A stretch of 64,000 nucleotides of DNA. Source: Polytrichum commune (Eukaryota; Streptophyta; Polytrichopsida; Polytrichales; Polytrichaceae). The stretch covers positions 29,191,501 to 29,255,500 of the forward strand of contig OX485805.1 in the NCBI GenBank assembly GCA_950295325.1, written 5' to 3'. A program made the translations under genes and the position numbers. A model generated the notes under the pieces. That model ran no database searches. It had not been told where the DNA came from and saw nothing but the letters and a program-made list of their open reading frames with translations. Shown here piece by piece: positions 1-11,770 of the stretch. The stretch's first letter is position 1; each line of letters opens with the position of its first letter.

Positions 1-781
1 GTGTAAGTGTGAGTTAGTTGGTATAGGTACCCATTTAAGATCCGTCTACCTCACCATTTCAATAACTTGGACAACTACAAGCACAAGGGTTTGAAATCCC
101 ATGATGAATAACATGACCGAGAGAATTCTACACATTTTTTTGAAAGCCTTGGTCATGGGACATAGTGTACACTATAAAGTGGACTTAGACAGGGTGCAGT
201 GTTTTTTTAATGAATTTGTTTGAAACACATATTGAACTGTAACGTGCTAAATAATATTATATTTGAATAGATTATACGTGAAAGAATTGACATTGAAGTA
301 TATTTGGATAGATCACTTGTCCAAAAAATAATAAGGGATGTGCATTTGTGGGGGAGAAAACACCAAACGTCAACAACAAAAGCAACAACACAACAACCAC
401 AATGTTGAATGTTTGTAGTCCATGTTTGCCAACCATTATATTTGTGTAGTTTTGCGATCTAATGTACGTCATATTGGCGGTTGACATTGTCTAAATTTCA
501 TGCATAAGTCCAAGTATACTTAAATTGTAGTTACATGGTCATCTTCATGTTCTATCAAGATACCCAAGCTCTCTTGCCTCAAAATCCAAGAGATCACCAA
601 ACATCATGCAATGCTCAACGTGGAAGATTCCATGCCACTTTCTCAATCATTTATTGACATGATCACTCATATTTTTGGTGACCTTGAGTAGTACAAAGTG
701 GGATTGACACTCATTTTCTACCAGCGAGAGAATCTTCGAGAGCAATGGTCATGGACATTGGTCACTAGTGTAAATGTGCCC
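1..781. other. Gene-free AT-rich stretch
   Basis: I see no supportable gene here. The only open frame over 70 codons (272-487, minus strand) is low-complexity leucine/valine sequence from a (TTG)n-like tract and has no recognisable domain. Confidence 0.6.
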
Positions 782-1110
782 TAAGGGTGGGTTTATACTA
801 GAGTCCAAGACCAATTAAACCCCAAAATCCAACGATATTATTGATTGAGAGAAAAACTTTAGACCCAAGATGTTTACATTAGGGTCCACGTCCAAGGTAT
901 GAAAAATGAAGTGGCGTCAATGCGCCATCACTTTCCTACCGTATTTCGGCGGTCCAACTCAAGAAAATACTCTTGCTAGTTTGAGAATCCAATCTTCAAG
1001 CTTAGGTCAAATCGTGGATTTGAAAGTAAGGTCGACTAAGTCCCATCAAAGGGGTGTTTTGGACCCGAGTTTTTCGTTGGACCCTAATGTAAGCCCATTG
1101 CCCATCCTCA
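782..1110 (+). repeat. Family E element, copy 1
   Basis: It begins TAAGGGTGGGTTTATACTAG and ends with a diverged inverted version (CCTAATGTAAGCCCATTGCC, then CATCCTCA). The interior (GACCCAAGATGTTTA, then GGTCCACGTCCAAGGTA, then GAAGTGGCGTCAATGCG) recurs in the next element, which follows head to tail. The inverted ends and lack of coding capacity suggest a non-autonomous DNA transposon. No target-site duplication is clear, so the superfamily is undetermined. Confidence 0.5.
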
Positions 1111-1877
1111 GGGTGGGTTTTCACTAGGGTCCAAGAGCAAAGAAACTCCAAATTCCAGTGATCCTATTGGTCAAGAGCAAAACTTTGGACCCAAGATGTT
1201 TATACGAGGGTCCATGTCCAAGGTACGAAAAATTGAAGTGGCGCTAACGCGACATCATTTTCACGCAAAACCTTTGTGATCCTCACCCATGAAGATACTC
1301 CTCCTAGTTTAAGGACCCGACCTTCAAGCTTGGGGGTCTAATCTCGGGTCCAAAAGTAAGGCCCATCAAGAAGTGTATTGGACCTCCAACAACGAACGGG
1401 AAGAACCGGCTGCCAATCGGTATAGATGAACCAATCAAGTTTGAGAAGTAACCGGTTGACGTCCGAGATGACCCTAAACCACCAAATGATAGTAAAAAGG
1501 CACCCAAAACTGATCGGAATGGTTGGCGGTTCGGTTCCCAACCACGCAATCGTCTCTCTACTTGACAGAAAAACTAACCAGACGATCAAACACCTCATAT
1601 GTTCCCCCAAAAAAGAAAAAAAAGGCAACCGGCCAAAGTCCACAACCGCATGGAAATCACCAAACATTTCAACAAGACTTCATAGAAGAATGAATACACC
1701 CAAAAATAACACAGCCAAACCAACAATACAGACGCCACCACGTAAACCGGTTGGAGTCGATTGGAACCACTAGGATCTCGACCACTGATGCTACCCAAAC
1801 CTCCAACCCTGGACACTAACCTCAAGGGTTTCTTTGAACCCGGGCCCTGAGCTTAATGTAAACACACCCCTCCCTAG
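1107..1877 (+). repeat. Family E element, copy 2, with nested insertion
   Basis: It starts CTCAGGGTGGGTTTTCACTA and repeats the interior of copy 1 (GACCCAAGATGTTTA; GAAGTGGCGCTAACGCG). An inverted end, TTAATGTAAACACACCCCTC, appears near 1853-1875. It is about twice as long as copy 1, partly because a SINE-like sequence lies inside it near 1461-1600. Confidence 0.45.
1461..1605 (+). repeat. SINE-like retroposon, copy 1
   Basis: This is collinear with 5729-5850: GTCCGAGATGACC..., ATGATAGTA..., GGTTGGCGGTTCGGTTCCCA, then GCAATCGTCTCTCTACTTGA. The segment GGTTCGGTTCC resembles an RNA polymerase III B box (GGTTCRANNCC, one mismatch), as in tRNA-derived plant SINEs. The upstream A-box region is degraded. 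It lies inside a family E element. Confidence 0.4.
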
Positions 1878-2306
1878 CTAATATCATTAAGGTAACCTGC
1901 AAAACACACTGCCACAGCTTCCAGCAGTGCTGCATGCTGACGGAGTTGCATCGATCGGCATCAAAACTGGGGCCCAAGCTCGCTCACTCACTCTGCATGT
2001 GTTATTACACGAGTAGCATTATTTATTACCACCCCGTATTTTTAGTCGACAAGGGTTGACTTGGGGGTCTGGGCGGGTTGACTTAGGGTCTCCCCAAGAG
2101 GGCGTGTTGTTGTATATGTTCACAGGGGCGCATTTAAAGGATGTGTGTGTGGGGTGGCATGGCGACGTAGCGAGCGTCCTCGGTCGGGGGGTTAAAAAAA
2201 GGGCGAGGGAGGATATATACTGGGACTCTAGCATAGCTAGCATAGCACTGAGGGAATCCGTAACAATCCGGAAGCTCGCAGGCTCTGTAAGTGAAGGTGG
2301 TGTAGC

Positions 2307-2366
2307 TAGTAGTAGTAGTAGTAGTACTACTGCTGCTGCTACTGCTGCTGCTACTGCTGCTGCTTC
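2307..2366. repeat. Trinucleotide microsatellite (AGT)n/(CTG)n
   Basis: A run of AGT units passes directly into CTG/CTA units. Because the period is three, it keeps short alanine/serine-type frames open on both strands; I do not count these as genes. Confidence 0.9.
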
Positions 2367-2654
2367 TTCCCAGCAGCCAGCCCGTACCCTTGGTAAAATA
2401 ACTCCCTGACTCGAAGCCTCGCTCCCTCTCTGGGGTGGAATAGATAGAGAGATCACTTAACTAGCCACAAGATCTTGTGCTAATTAATCCTGCACGGGTG
2501 AGGACCCAGTTTTGACTTTCGACTCTTCTCCCGGTGGAGTCTCACTGGATCTCTAACTCTCTTTCGCTCTCTCTCTCTCAGTCTCAGTCTCAGGACGATC
2601 CGCCAGGAATTTCTTGAGCCGAATTATGAAGTACTTGCTGGCTTGCTTGCTTGA

Positions 2655-2690
2655 TTACGGTGTGGGTGTGGGTGTGGGTGTGGTGTGTTT
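2655..2690. repeat. GT-rich microsatellite
   Basis: Imperfect GGTGTG repeats directly precede the first family I element. Confidence 0.7.
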
Positions 2691-2695
2691 GGGTG

Positions 2696-2938
2696 CAGTG
2701 ATCGGGGAGAACCGGCAGTTAGTTGCAGATGAACTGGTTGAGTTTGAGGAATAACTTGGTTGAAGTTCATCAAGACTGCAGGATGATTACCGATCATTTT
2801 AGAGGAATTTAGAGAAGAATATACCCTAATTTAACGAAGGACAACCGGAGGATGTCATTAACATGTAACCGGTTGGAGTTGCAAACACTAGCTAGGGTCT
2901 CAACCGATTAGTATGCCCCAAAATCTCCCCGATCACTG
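2696..2938 (+). repeat. Family I MITE, copy 1, with terminal inverted repeats
   Basis: Left end CAGTGATCGGGGAGA and right end TCTCCCCGATCACTG are exact inverted complements. The interior holds the family signature: GTTGAGTTTGAG, a degraded ACCGGTTGAAGTTC, ATCATTTTAGAGGAATTT, CATGTAACCGGTTGGA, CAACCGATTAGTATGCCC. At about 240 bp and without coding capacity it is a miniature inverted-repeat element. A second copy lies about 100 bp downstream in the same orientation. Confidence 0.75.
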
Positions 2939-3042
2939 GTTGGGTGTTAGTTCAGTCAGTTTTGTGCATGTCCTCGAATCTCCATCCTGCTAGCCAATCT
3001 GTGGTGAAGCATCAGCTAAAACTGGAGTGGAGATCGGACCTA

Positions 3043-3288
3043 TGATCGGGGAGATCCGGCAGTTAGTTACAGATGAACCAGTTGAGTTTGAGAAATAACC
3101 GACCGGTTGAAGTTCAAGACGGCAGGAAAATTACCCATCATTTTAGAGGAATTTATAGAAGAATATACCCCAGTTTAATAAAGGAAAACCGAAGGGAGGA
3201 TGTCCTCAACATGTAACCGGTTGGACTAGCAAACACTAGCTAGCTAGGATCTCAACCGAGTAGTATGCCCCCAAAATCTCCCCGATCA
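3043..3288 (+). repeat. Family I MITE, copy 2
   Basis: It has the same TGATCGGGGAGA / TCTCCCCGATCA termini and interior as copy 1, in the same orientation. The interior shows GAAATAACCGACCGGTTGAA and ACATGTAACCGGTTGGAC. The tandem placement suggests either local duplication or nearby insertion. Confidence 0.75.
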
Positions 3289-3561
3289 CTGGATCGGAAG
3301 TGCATGTGTGTGTGATGGTTTTTACCCGTGCCAAGTATCTTGGGCAGAACCAAATCACAAAAGCTTGAAGCATTGTTCAGTCATCCGTATAGCAACCATT
3401 ATTGTTTTTTAATTAAAGATGCTATGGTGGGAGCTATCTAAAACGATGTGGAATGTCGATGAATTAGCATGGGGGAATCTAATTGCATGTATCATTGTGA
3501 TTCCCCCTCCCGCCAAGTGTGCTTACTATTGAGTCTGGAGTTGTCAAACTTCAAAGGTGTT

Positions 3562-3685
3562 GTGGTCCAATCTCTCTTGAGTACAAGTCTTTTGTGTGTG
3601 TCCGCTCTTAGATCCACGCCTGATGCCACATCACTCAGATTTAGGTGTCCAATTAAGAAAAATTGATCATGGTAAGGCCCGCATG
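3562..3685 (+). repeat. Family D repeat, 3' part
   Basis: It carries the family D 3' signature: GTCCAATCTCT, then CTCTTAGATCCACGCC, then CAGATTTAGGTGTCCAATTA. Full copies elsewhere are about 340 bp; the 5' two thirds are missing here. Confidence 0.55.
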
Positions 3686-3827
3686 CTCTCCATCGGTTTG
3701 TCTGTTCAGTGTGGATTGCCGTTTGGAGGTACACAATTTAATGACAAGTTGCTAAGACATTTATAGCAATTTGTCAAAAAAAAATTCACCCCGATAACAC
3801 AAATAGATACAATATAAATATAAATGC

Positions 3828-4159
3828 GGGTGGGTTTACATCAAGCCCACGGTAACGTTTGGGTCTAAGAAACTTGGGATCAAAACACCCTTTTACATGG
3901 ATTGTAGGTTTGGACTCAATATTGGGTACCAATTTTAATAGAGTGTGGTTCCTCAAATTAGGTGTGGTGTTTTCTTCAGTTGGGATTGATGAGTTGTGGA
4001 GGAAATGTCGTGCCACATGAATGCCACCTCAATTTAGCACATTCTAGGCTTGGATCCTAGTGTAAACTTTTTTTTGTCCAAGATTTCTCTTTCGGCCAAT
4101 AAGATTACATGATTTCATAGTTGCTTTGGGCTTGGGATCCTAATGCAAAACCACCCTTA
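3828..4159 (+). repeat. Family E element, copy 3
   Basis: Left end GGGTGGGTTTACAT and right end GGATCCTAATGCAAAACCAC followed by CCTTA are imperfect inverted repeats matching the other family E ends. It is about 330 bp and non-coding. Confidence 0.55.
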
Positions 4160-4397
4160 GTATGGCCCCCACACTGGCCTATTCATCATCAAATCATGTA
4201 AATGATCATGTAGTCTATGGGGGAGAGCCGAAGAAGGTGGCAAAGTAGGACACTTGTTGCTACATGACAACTCATCGAGACCAATCTAATTGACATGACG
4301 CATCAGCTTCTATTTGATACTTACTCATATCTACCGTGAAATATCCATATCAAACAACATGAAATAACTCATAGGATTAAAACAAGCCAAAATACTA

Positions 4398-4622
4398 CAC
4401 TAGATATGATATTTAGTGTCACGTATTAACTAGATTTACACAATGCTATACCCTCTTCAGTTTGATGTGCTTTGTCACCAAGTAAAATCAACAGTGTTCT
4501 ATGATGTCCAAACAACCAATTTGACATTGGTTGGCAAAATATGAGATATAGGGTAAATAGATATAGCGTTGTGTAATTCCAAATAGCAAGTGACATTAAC
4601 TACCCTATTTAGTGTACTGGTT
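4398..4622 (+). repeat. CTACACTAAATA-family MITE, sub-type B
   Basis: Starts ACTACACTAGATATGATATT with TTAGTGTCACG following, and ends AAGTGACATTAACTACCC then TATTTAGTGTA. The subterminal ACACAATGC / GTTGTGTAATTCC match is also inverted. About 225 bp, non-coding. Confidence 0.65.
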
Positions 4623-4856
4623 TTCTTGGTGTATATATTCAATGTTGGAAATCGAGTCCCCATACGTGATGAAATTGAATAAACTATCTCTATATCTGGA
4701 ACTTCAAGGGAGATGATGTAAGTCGGACTTTATGTGGGGAAACCCAGTTTGACTTTCGTTTTTTCTCACAGTTCCTCATCGGTACAGTCATAGAATTTGA
4801 CATCGAGGCCAGTAAATTTTGGGTTCCCGATAACAAAATAATAACTACACCTTAAC

Positions 4857-5262
4857 GGTATTTAGTCTCACGTACACTATTTGCGAAGAGCCTAAACTAG
4901 ATGCCTAGAGGTCTAGAAGCATCCTGTCCACCAATGGAAACCATGACAATATTTGTCAAGATAACATATTTTTTTGAAACGCACAATTACTTATAACATA
5001 GAAACATTGAGATGCTTTAGATGATAGTTTTTACACTTTACTGTGCAAGAAGGTAATGAGACTGTATCGACGACAACGTTCACAGTGACAAGACAAAGAA
5101 GAGGTGAACATGAAGATACCATTAAGCAAGCAAATGACAAGTGTTATATGGTTACACTAATGATCAACCCTACTGGGCATTAGTGTAACTCATGATAAGC
5201 CCCATAATAGTGTAAGTGACACTATTAGTGAGGTGACATAAATACCATAAACGGTGTATTGA
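4857..5262 (+). repeat. CTACACTAAATA-family MITE, sub-type C
   Basis: Left part GGTATTTAGTCTCACGTACA followed by CTATTTGCGAAGAGCCTAAA. Right end GACATAAATACCATAAACGG then TGTA. The left subterminal segment recurs inverted near 12411-12485, which defines the sub-type. Confidence 0.55.
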
Positions 5263-5728
5263 ATTTTCTTGGTATTAAGTCAATTATAATATGAATTTTT
5301 ATATGTAGTCAAATGGGTTGATATATCTGTGTATAATAAGTCAGGGGGACTTCAAAGGAGACGTGTAAGTTGGACTTGATGCATACGACTCAGTTTTGAC
5401 TTTCGGCTTCCTCGTATTTAATTACTGTACAATTACATTTATTCCCAGAAATTTAGTGGGATTTACTTCAGATATTTTGACTATTTTGAAATATCCCATT
5501 CCGACATTTACAAGTAAAGATATTCCTGTTTGTGGATGCTTGATTTCTTGCAATGCTCTGTAGTCAGACTAGGTGTTCAGGTCCAATGACCGTTCCTCAA
5601 TTTAGTGAAGGTTCTCATAGTTAACCTAGTGAGGATGTGTATAGACATTTACCTTATCTTCTACTATGTCACATGGTCGCGTTTAAATTTTAGAAAAATT
5701 AGATGTTCATATATTTTTGTGCTCAAGA

Positions 5729-5955
5729 GGTCCAGGGTGACCTCAAGCTACTGGGTGATAGTGGAGAAGTACCCATTTTTGAATGGAGTGGTTGGCGGTT
5801 CAATTCCTGTTGTGAAATCTTCTCTCTCCTGAACGGGAGAAACTAGCTCGGCAGGTAGGAAGCCAAGAGCCCACTCAGCGAAAGGTAGACAGTAAACCCC
5901 ACCTTGCACCAAGACGGTTATTGAGTAAGGTAAGGCCAACGGGCTCAGATTCACG
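5729..5955 (+). repeat. SINE-like retroposon, copy 2
   Basis: Collinear with the copy at 1461. It shows GTCCAGGGTGACCTCAAGCT, ACTGGGTGATAG (possible A-box region), and a clean B-box match GGTTCAATTCC at 5790-5800, about 40 bases further on. This spacing fits a tRNA-derived SINE head. Downstream (CGGCAGGTAGG, CCAAGAGCCCACTCAGCG) may be its body, and the 3' limit is uncertain. Confidence 0.45.
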
Positions 5956-6279
5956 TCGTATTGCCCGGCGTTGGTTATTTATATATTTATTTATCTGTGC
6001 TCAAGCATAGTATCCTTGTTTTGGAGGGGAGGGCATTATTCCAACATAGAATGTCCCTTCGTACAAGAAAAAGTGCACGTTTCTTATGCAATGTAATGCA
6101 ACTTTGGTCAGTCAATTTGGGATTTTCAACCAACTCCCTTGAGGAAGTCTTTTCTCAAATCCCATAATGCCCATCCCAAAGTGCATTTACACTCTACATT
6201 TTCTCTACGGTTCACACATGTAAATTGTTTGGTTAAATGAAGGGAGTTGTGGGTAGACATGCTATGTAAAGTCCACTAA

Positions 6280-6791
6280 TGCCCCCTTCCCACCGGACTT
6301 TAGCTAAGACTAAAAGTTGGTTCTAACAACCCGACCTTCACACCATCGATAGTATCTAGTGCCGAGCCTAGTTGGCAAATGAAGTGGCATGGCTTAAAAG
6401 TGGAGGTTTTAAGCCTCTAGCACCGACCCTCCCATCGGTACCTAAACATGAGGCAAGAATATCGAACCTTTGAAAGTGTCGCCTCCCGCCCTTGTGATTG
6501 GTTTCTTTTTAGTCTTGGCTATGAGGGCACGAGGAGCTCTATTAACAAAAACCGATGGAAAGACAGGTGAGTAGTAAGGCATTTGGGGATGGGACAAAAA
6601 CTACCCAACATTCATTGCTTGGTAGATAAAACAAGGAACATGTGTGAAAGCTACTTACTGTAACTAAAACCTACTTGAAAATCTCCAGAGCATGTTCTTG
6701 TAGGTGCTTTGAGATAGCCAAATGCCTCCGCTATAACCGAGGGAGCTTTACCTGGTTTTAGTCTTAGCTAAAGTCAGGTGGGAAGGGGGCA
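6280..6791. mobile_element. PIF/Harbinger-like MITE with TAA target duplication
   Basis: The 512-bp element begins TGCCCCCTTCCCACC and ends with its exact inverse GGTGGGAAGGGGGCA. The inverted repeat extends for about 36 bases with one mismatch (continuing GACTTTAGCTAAGACTAAAA). It is flanked by TAA on both sides (6277-6279 and 6792-6794). A 3-bp TAA/TTA duplication is typical of PIF/Harbinger elements. No transposase frame is present. Confidence 0.75.
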
Positions 6792-7155
6792 TAAGGCATG
6801 CGGCCCTTTTTCGTCGGGGACTTCCAGCTCCACAAACCATTTATGGGTGTTCAATTGGACTGAGACTTGTCTCATCTACTCAGCCGTTACGAAACCACAC
6901 CAAAAAACATCGCACACTGATTCTCATCGCATTTTGAATCATAACAACAACTCCTTAGGTAAAAACGACAGATGATAAAGGACAAAATTTCCCAATATGA
7001 TCCAACGACTAGAAATGTTTGTGGAGTTGGAAGTGCCCACAATAGGTCCACATACATTACACCCACGCCGGGGGGCGCGGGGGCTCATATCTGACATTCC
7101 TCTTCTAAATTTCCCTGCATTATTAAAAGCGACGATTATCATCACGTTCGTGGGG

Positions 7156-7156
<1 letters not shown>

Positions 7157-7187
<31 letters not shown>
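7157..7187. repeat. (AAT)n microsatellite
   Basis: About ten uninterrupted AAT units. Confidence 0.9.
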
Positions 7188-7190
<3 letters not shown>

Positions 7191-7460
7191 ATTGAATACG
7201 AAATAACACACGTCTTTTTGAAATTGAGGTGTCCTGATAATGAGACTCGTGAAAGGGGAGTAAGAGAGCGGCTCTGTGTGCCTCTGTGTGTGTGTCTGTC
7301 TGTCTAGCTCCTCTGACCAGATGGGTAGCCTGCCTTGCCTTGCCTTGCCTTGATCTGTAAGAAGGGAAGGAGGAAGAGTTAAAGGGGTGTGTCATTGCAT
7401 ATGATTAGCACTATTGAAGAGTAAGTGTGCGGCTGTTTCCGGACTTAAATCCAAAAGACC

Positions 7461-7483
7461 GGGGGGGGGGGGGGGGGGGGGGG
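7461..7483. repeat. Poly(G) tract, 23 bases
   Basis: An uninterrupted G run directly before the 45-bp minisatellite. Its exact length is likely to be unreliable in sequencing. Confidence 0.9.
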
Positions 7484-8130
7484 CATCTCGGCCATCCGTT
7501 CACTTGTGTTGGGATCGTGGATGTCGATGATCTCCGCCGTCCGTTCACCCATGTTGGGATCGGTGGTCCATCCGCCCGTGTTGGGATTATGGATGTCAAT
7601 GATCTCAGCCGTCCGTTCACCCGTGTTGGGATCGGCCGTCCATCCACCCGTGTTGGGATCATGGATGTCAATGATCTCGGCCGTCCATCCGCCCGTGTTG
7701 GGATCATGGATGTCAATGATCTCAGCCGTCCATCCACCCGTGTTGGAATCGTGGATGTCAATGATCTCGGCCGTCCATCCACCCGTGTGTGGAATCGTGG
7801 ATGTCAATGATCTCGGCCATCCATCCACCCGTGTTGGGATCGTGGATGTCAATGATCTCGGCCGTCCGTTTACCCGTGTTGGGATCATGGATGTCAATGA
7901 TCTCAACCGTCCATCCACCCGTGTTGGGGAGGATCATGGATGTCAATGATCTCGGCCGTCCGTTCACCCGTGTTGGGATCATGGATGTCGATAATCTCGG
8001 CCGTCTGTTCAAATGTGTTGGGATCATGGATGTCGATGATCTCGGCCGTCCGTTCACCCATGTTGGGATCAAGGATGTCGATGATCTCGGCCGTCCGTGC
8101 ACCCGTGTTGGGATCATGGATGTCAATGGC
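7484..8130. repeat. 45-bp minisatellite, about 14 units
   Basis: The unit is CCGTCCATCCACCCGTGTTG followed by GGATCATGGATGTCAATGAT and CTCGG. Two truncated units (near 7552 and 7623) and one with a 4-5-bp insertion (near 7925) interrupt the register. Because 45 is a multiple of three, most frames stay open on both strands, giving repetitive frames such as TRVGIVDVNDLGRPS. I see no start, splice or domain evidence of a real protein. Confidence 0.9.
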
Positions 8131-11100
8131 CACGACAGCGGCCGCACTAACCGAGGCTAACTTATTTAAGTTTCTCTTAAGTTAGACCTGAGCCATGGAT
8201 GGCCGATGGGTATGAGAAACTTCTCGACATCATCTAGCTAGGGAGACCCTCATGCCCCCTTAGCCGTTAAAGGGCCCGAAAGGCCCGATCCGGGTTTCAA
8301 GATGTCATATGGAGGGGTTTTTAAAACGTTTCTTGATGTTTTTTTATAGTTTGTCAAAAGTGGCCCTTATCTAAAAGCTAAGTCCATTTATACAAAAATG
8401 CGTAGAATGAACTATAGGAAGGTTACGGGATTCGTGGTGTTTACGTACAACCTATCCACTAGCAAGGTGAAAACGCAACGAATTGTTTTATGATTAAAAA
8501 CCAACTGTGTGTGGATCTTTCGACTCCGGGAACAATATCAGTGACTCTGGATTAGTTTGGTGGGCTCCAGTTGGAATGAATCGACCCTCAACCTTGTAGG
8601 GGACTTGTTTATGCTGGAGCCTTTCGCCCACAATGGATGAGTGTACATAGACGCCATGATCCCCAAGCCCTACATGAAGATTTGAAGTTGTTTCACAAAT
8701 ACATATCTCATGTATCTAATCGTCGTTGTCGCATATGGTTGGCCCTCCACATTGGCCCATTACCATGGTTACCTTAGTGTGCACCAATCTTTGTTTGATA
8801 TAACCATGGAGATATTGTTGCATAGGAAGTATCCATGATGTGCATGCAAAATCTTGAGGCATGCCTTCTCTTTGTTTTTGGTACTTTGGTGGTTTTCCTC
8901 TTTCTCTTTTGAAATACATGTCAAGGCACATCCTATGAATGAAAAAGTCTCCAGTAACTTTTTCATTTGAAAGTGACAGTAGATTGTATGTAACAAAGGT
9001 ACATTTCATACGTGATTTATATTTTTACATATGTAGTGGAAGCATTTATCACATTAAACTAAAAACCTCTCTACATATACATTTAACCCATTCTTTAGCA
9101 TATCATTTGTATGCATACCTTTGCTATTATTTCTAAATTTCTCGTATGTAGGGAGCTTGATTCCATAGCCACCCACACACATCGTTTAAAGCTCCATTGA
9201 AGAGTCCACCCCCGCCAAGTTGGTTTTAACACTATCTATCTCATGTACTTGGTCTATTAGGCTAAACGATACATAACACGCCTTACTACAAAGAGGGCAT
9301 GGAAACACAGTCATGTGTGACAACAATGATAATCTATGTAAATCTAGATCATTTTGCACAAGCCCGACCCTTCTAGCATTTCTTTTTGAAGACACATATA
9401 ATTGGATCGAAATAATGAAGTTACTAAATGGGTTAATCAAGAAGGGACCTCTTTATGCTTTCATTTATAAATAGAACGGAAGCCACCCTAGTTGCCTTTT
9501 GTATGGCATCTAGAGGCTCATAATGAACCTCAAGGACCTTTAAGGTTTAAACCCTACATCTAATGAGGCACGAGGGGCAATGCATCTTCTAAGATGTGCT
9601 ATAAAGTAGATCTTTCAAGGGTTACTTAGCACTTTGATAAACAAGAAGTTGTTAGGTGCCATAAAAGGGCCACATGCATGAGGTTAATATATATAAATGT
9701 TTAAAATTATATAATATTCCACAATATATTTACCCAAAAATAAGTTAAGAATTTATCATAATCACAATCACTTTTTTTGGGTTGAGATATTTGATAGGAT
9801 TAGTGGAAATTACAGGTTTTGTAGATTAGTGTACAGTTGCAAGCATGACACAATTTTCAAGTGATCATATTGTCATAAACAAATTTGAAAATGTGAGCGC
9901 TTCGTGAAGTATATGGACAAAAATGTCCTCATAAGCATTTAGGGGCTAGTGGCCTAAACGTCTCAAAATGGGACTCTTGTTTTCATATGATTGGACTTGC
10001 TGAAAAAATGAGATTTGAAAAAAAAACAAAAAAAAAATTACACATACTATTGAAATTGCTTATCACCTCAACAAGCTTGATCACAAAAAAAATTGAGTGA
10101 CTATTGTCTAGTATACCTCATGAAGTGCTCACATTTCAAGAGAAATTTTGTTGATTTGATTGTACTAAACGAGACTACATGATGCTTGCAAGTTTCCACC
10201 GATCTCTAGTAGTTGTGACTCATCTTATCAAGTTTTTAATCAAAACAATGATATTTGTGAGTATGATGGTTACTCAAATTTCATCTTTTAAACTCATTGT
10301 GGGAGGAACACTATTTTGTTTGTCTTTTATGTGATTTTTGGTGATGCATCACAATGTTCTTTTGTGTTAATTCTATAAAAAAAACCCCTTAGGAATGCTA
10401 TTTAGAAAGCCTTGACTTGGAAAATGGTTACCCCTCATGCATTTAAGGCTTAAAACAGTGGGTCCGATTGCAAGGCCCCGCATTCATGTTATTAAATCGA
10501 CACCATCGGTTAGAAATACACAAATGAAATGACCTTCTTAAGGTGATCACACCTACAATGCTATAAATAGTGTGGTTGGACAAATATTTTGGTAATAAAA
10601 ACTTCTGACCCATTCAATTTGGATTCAATTTCATGTTTTAAGGTTATCTCTAGGACCACATGTTGAGTAGCCACCTATTCACATACCAAGCTTGTTATGT
10701 AATTTCTTGTCCTTCAATACATTTGTTGTACACTATGGCCTTGAGAACTTGAGTGTGTGCTTGTTGTAAGAGAACTTGTGATTCAAGCAATTAGTGTGTT
10801 TAAAAAACATTGCCACGTTTCTAAATCAATGTAGATTGGAAGTTTGCAAATTGTTTGGTCCTTCAATGTTTGTATGGTCACGGGTTCATGATTTCTCAAT
10901 GGTCTCCATCCCGGCCCCTTTGAGCTTGGCTCCTTGTCGGGGTTTTGGTATCATGGTTGTGTTGTGATTCTCAATGTTAAAAGAAAAAAAATCATTTGTC
11001 TTAACCCATAAACATGAGATGCTCATACTAGACTTCTATACACAAATGTTCATTTTTAGTAAAGCGTGTAAAATATGACATTATCTATAAATAACTTGCT

Positions 11101-11289
11101 TTTCAAGTGTACTTTTCAAATTGTTTGAATACATTGAACTTATTGAAGATTTCAAACCAAATATGTAGCTTGGGTGCCCTTGATTGGAAGATACATACAT
11201 TGTGTTTTGATCACCAATATCAAGTGTAGTGTGTTCTTATTTCCTCCTTAACATTACATAATAATAATGCATGCATGCAAGATAAAGTG
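8131..11289. other. Gene-free AT-rich stretch
   Basis: No coding sequence is supportable. Open frames are under 100 codons, AT-rich and lack domain motifs. It probably consists of old decayed repeats. Confidence 0.55.
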
Positions 11290-11770
11290 AAAGTAGTTGA
11301 GCAATGCATAATGAGAGCCGGATCCACTCCCCATCTATATAGAGCCCAAATCAATAGACCGGGAAACGTGATATCCTTATCACATTCAAGTAAGTGATGC
11401 CATTGAGACCAAATTTTGGTTGTGCAAATTGATCCTTGAGTTCGAATATAACATTACTGACCCATGAAACTTGTTGTCACTCTATACCTAATAATGTTTG
11501 CACTCCCTTTCTTCCATCTACTTCAATTTTATGCTTAAAGTGAATTAAGATAATTCATCTTGTATTACTACTCTGTAACCAATACTCAAGGTTGCACGCC
11601 CACCTCTTTGAATTGGGCCCCTACTGCTATTACTCAAGATGAAAATGCACGCAATTCTATTATCTCACATATATGGAAAGTTTGACCCCAAATTTAATAT
11701 CATAATTGCCGAGTTAATCTAGAAAGACCCACTAGAGATGAATGCATCACAAACCTAGGGATCTTGTTTC
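11290..11770 (+). repeat. Dispersed repeat, family G, copy 1
   Basis: The segment GAAAATGCACGCAATTCTAT, then TTTGACCCCAAATTTAATAT, then GAGATGAATG is collinear with 16440-16615 in the same orientation. No termini are resolved. Confidence 0.4.

Noticed and set aside
7427-8185. Overlapping open frames of 75-160 codons on both strands
   Set aside because: All derive from the 45-bp minisatellite, whose period is a multiple of three. There is no start context, splice structure or domain.
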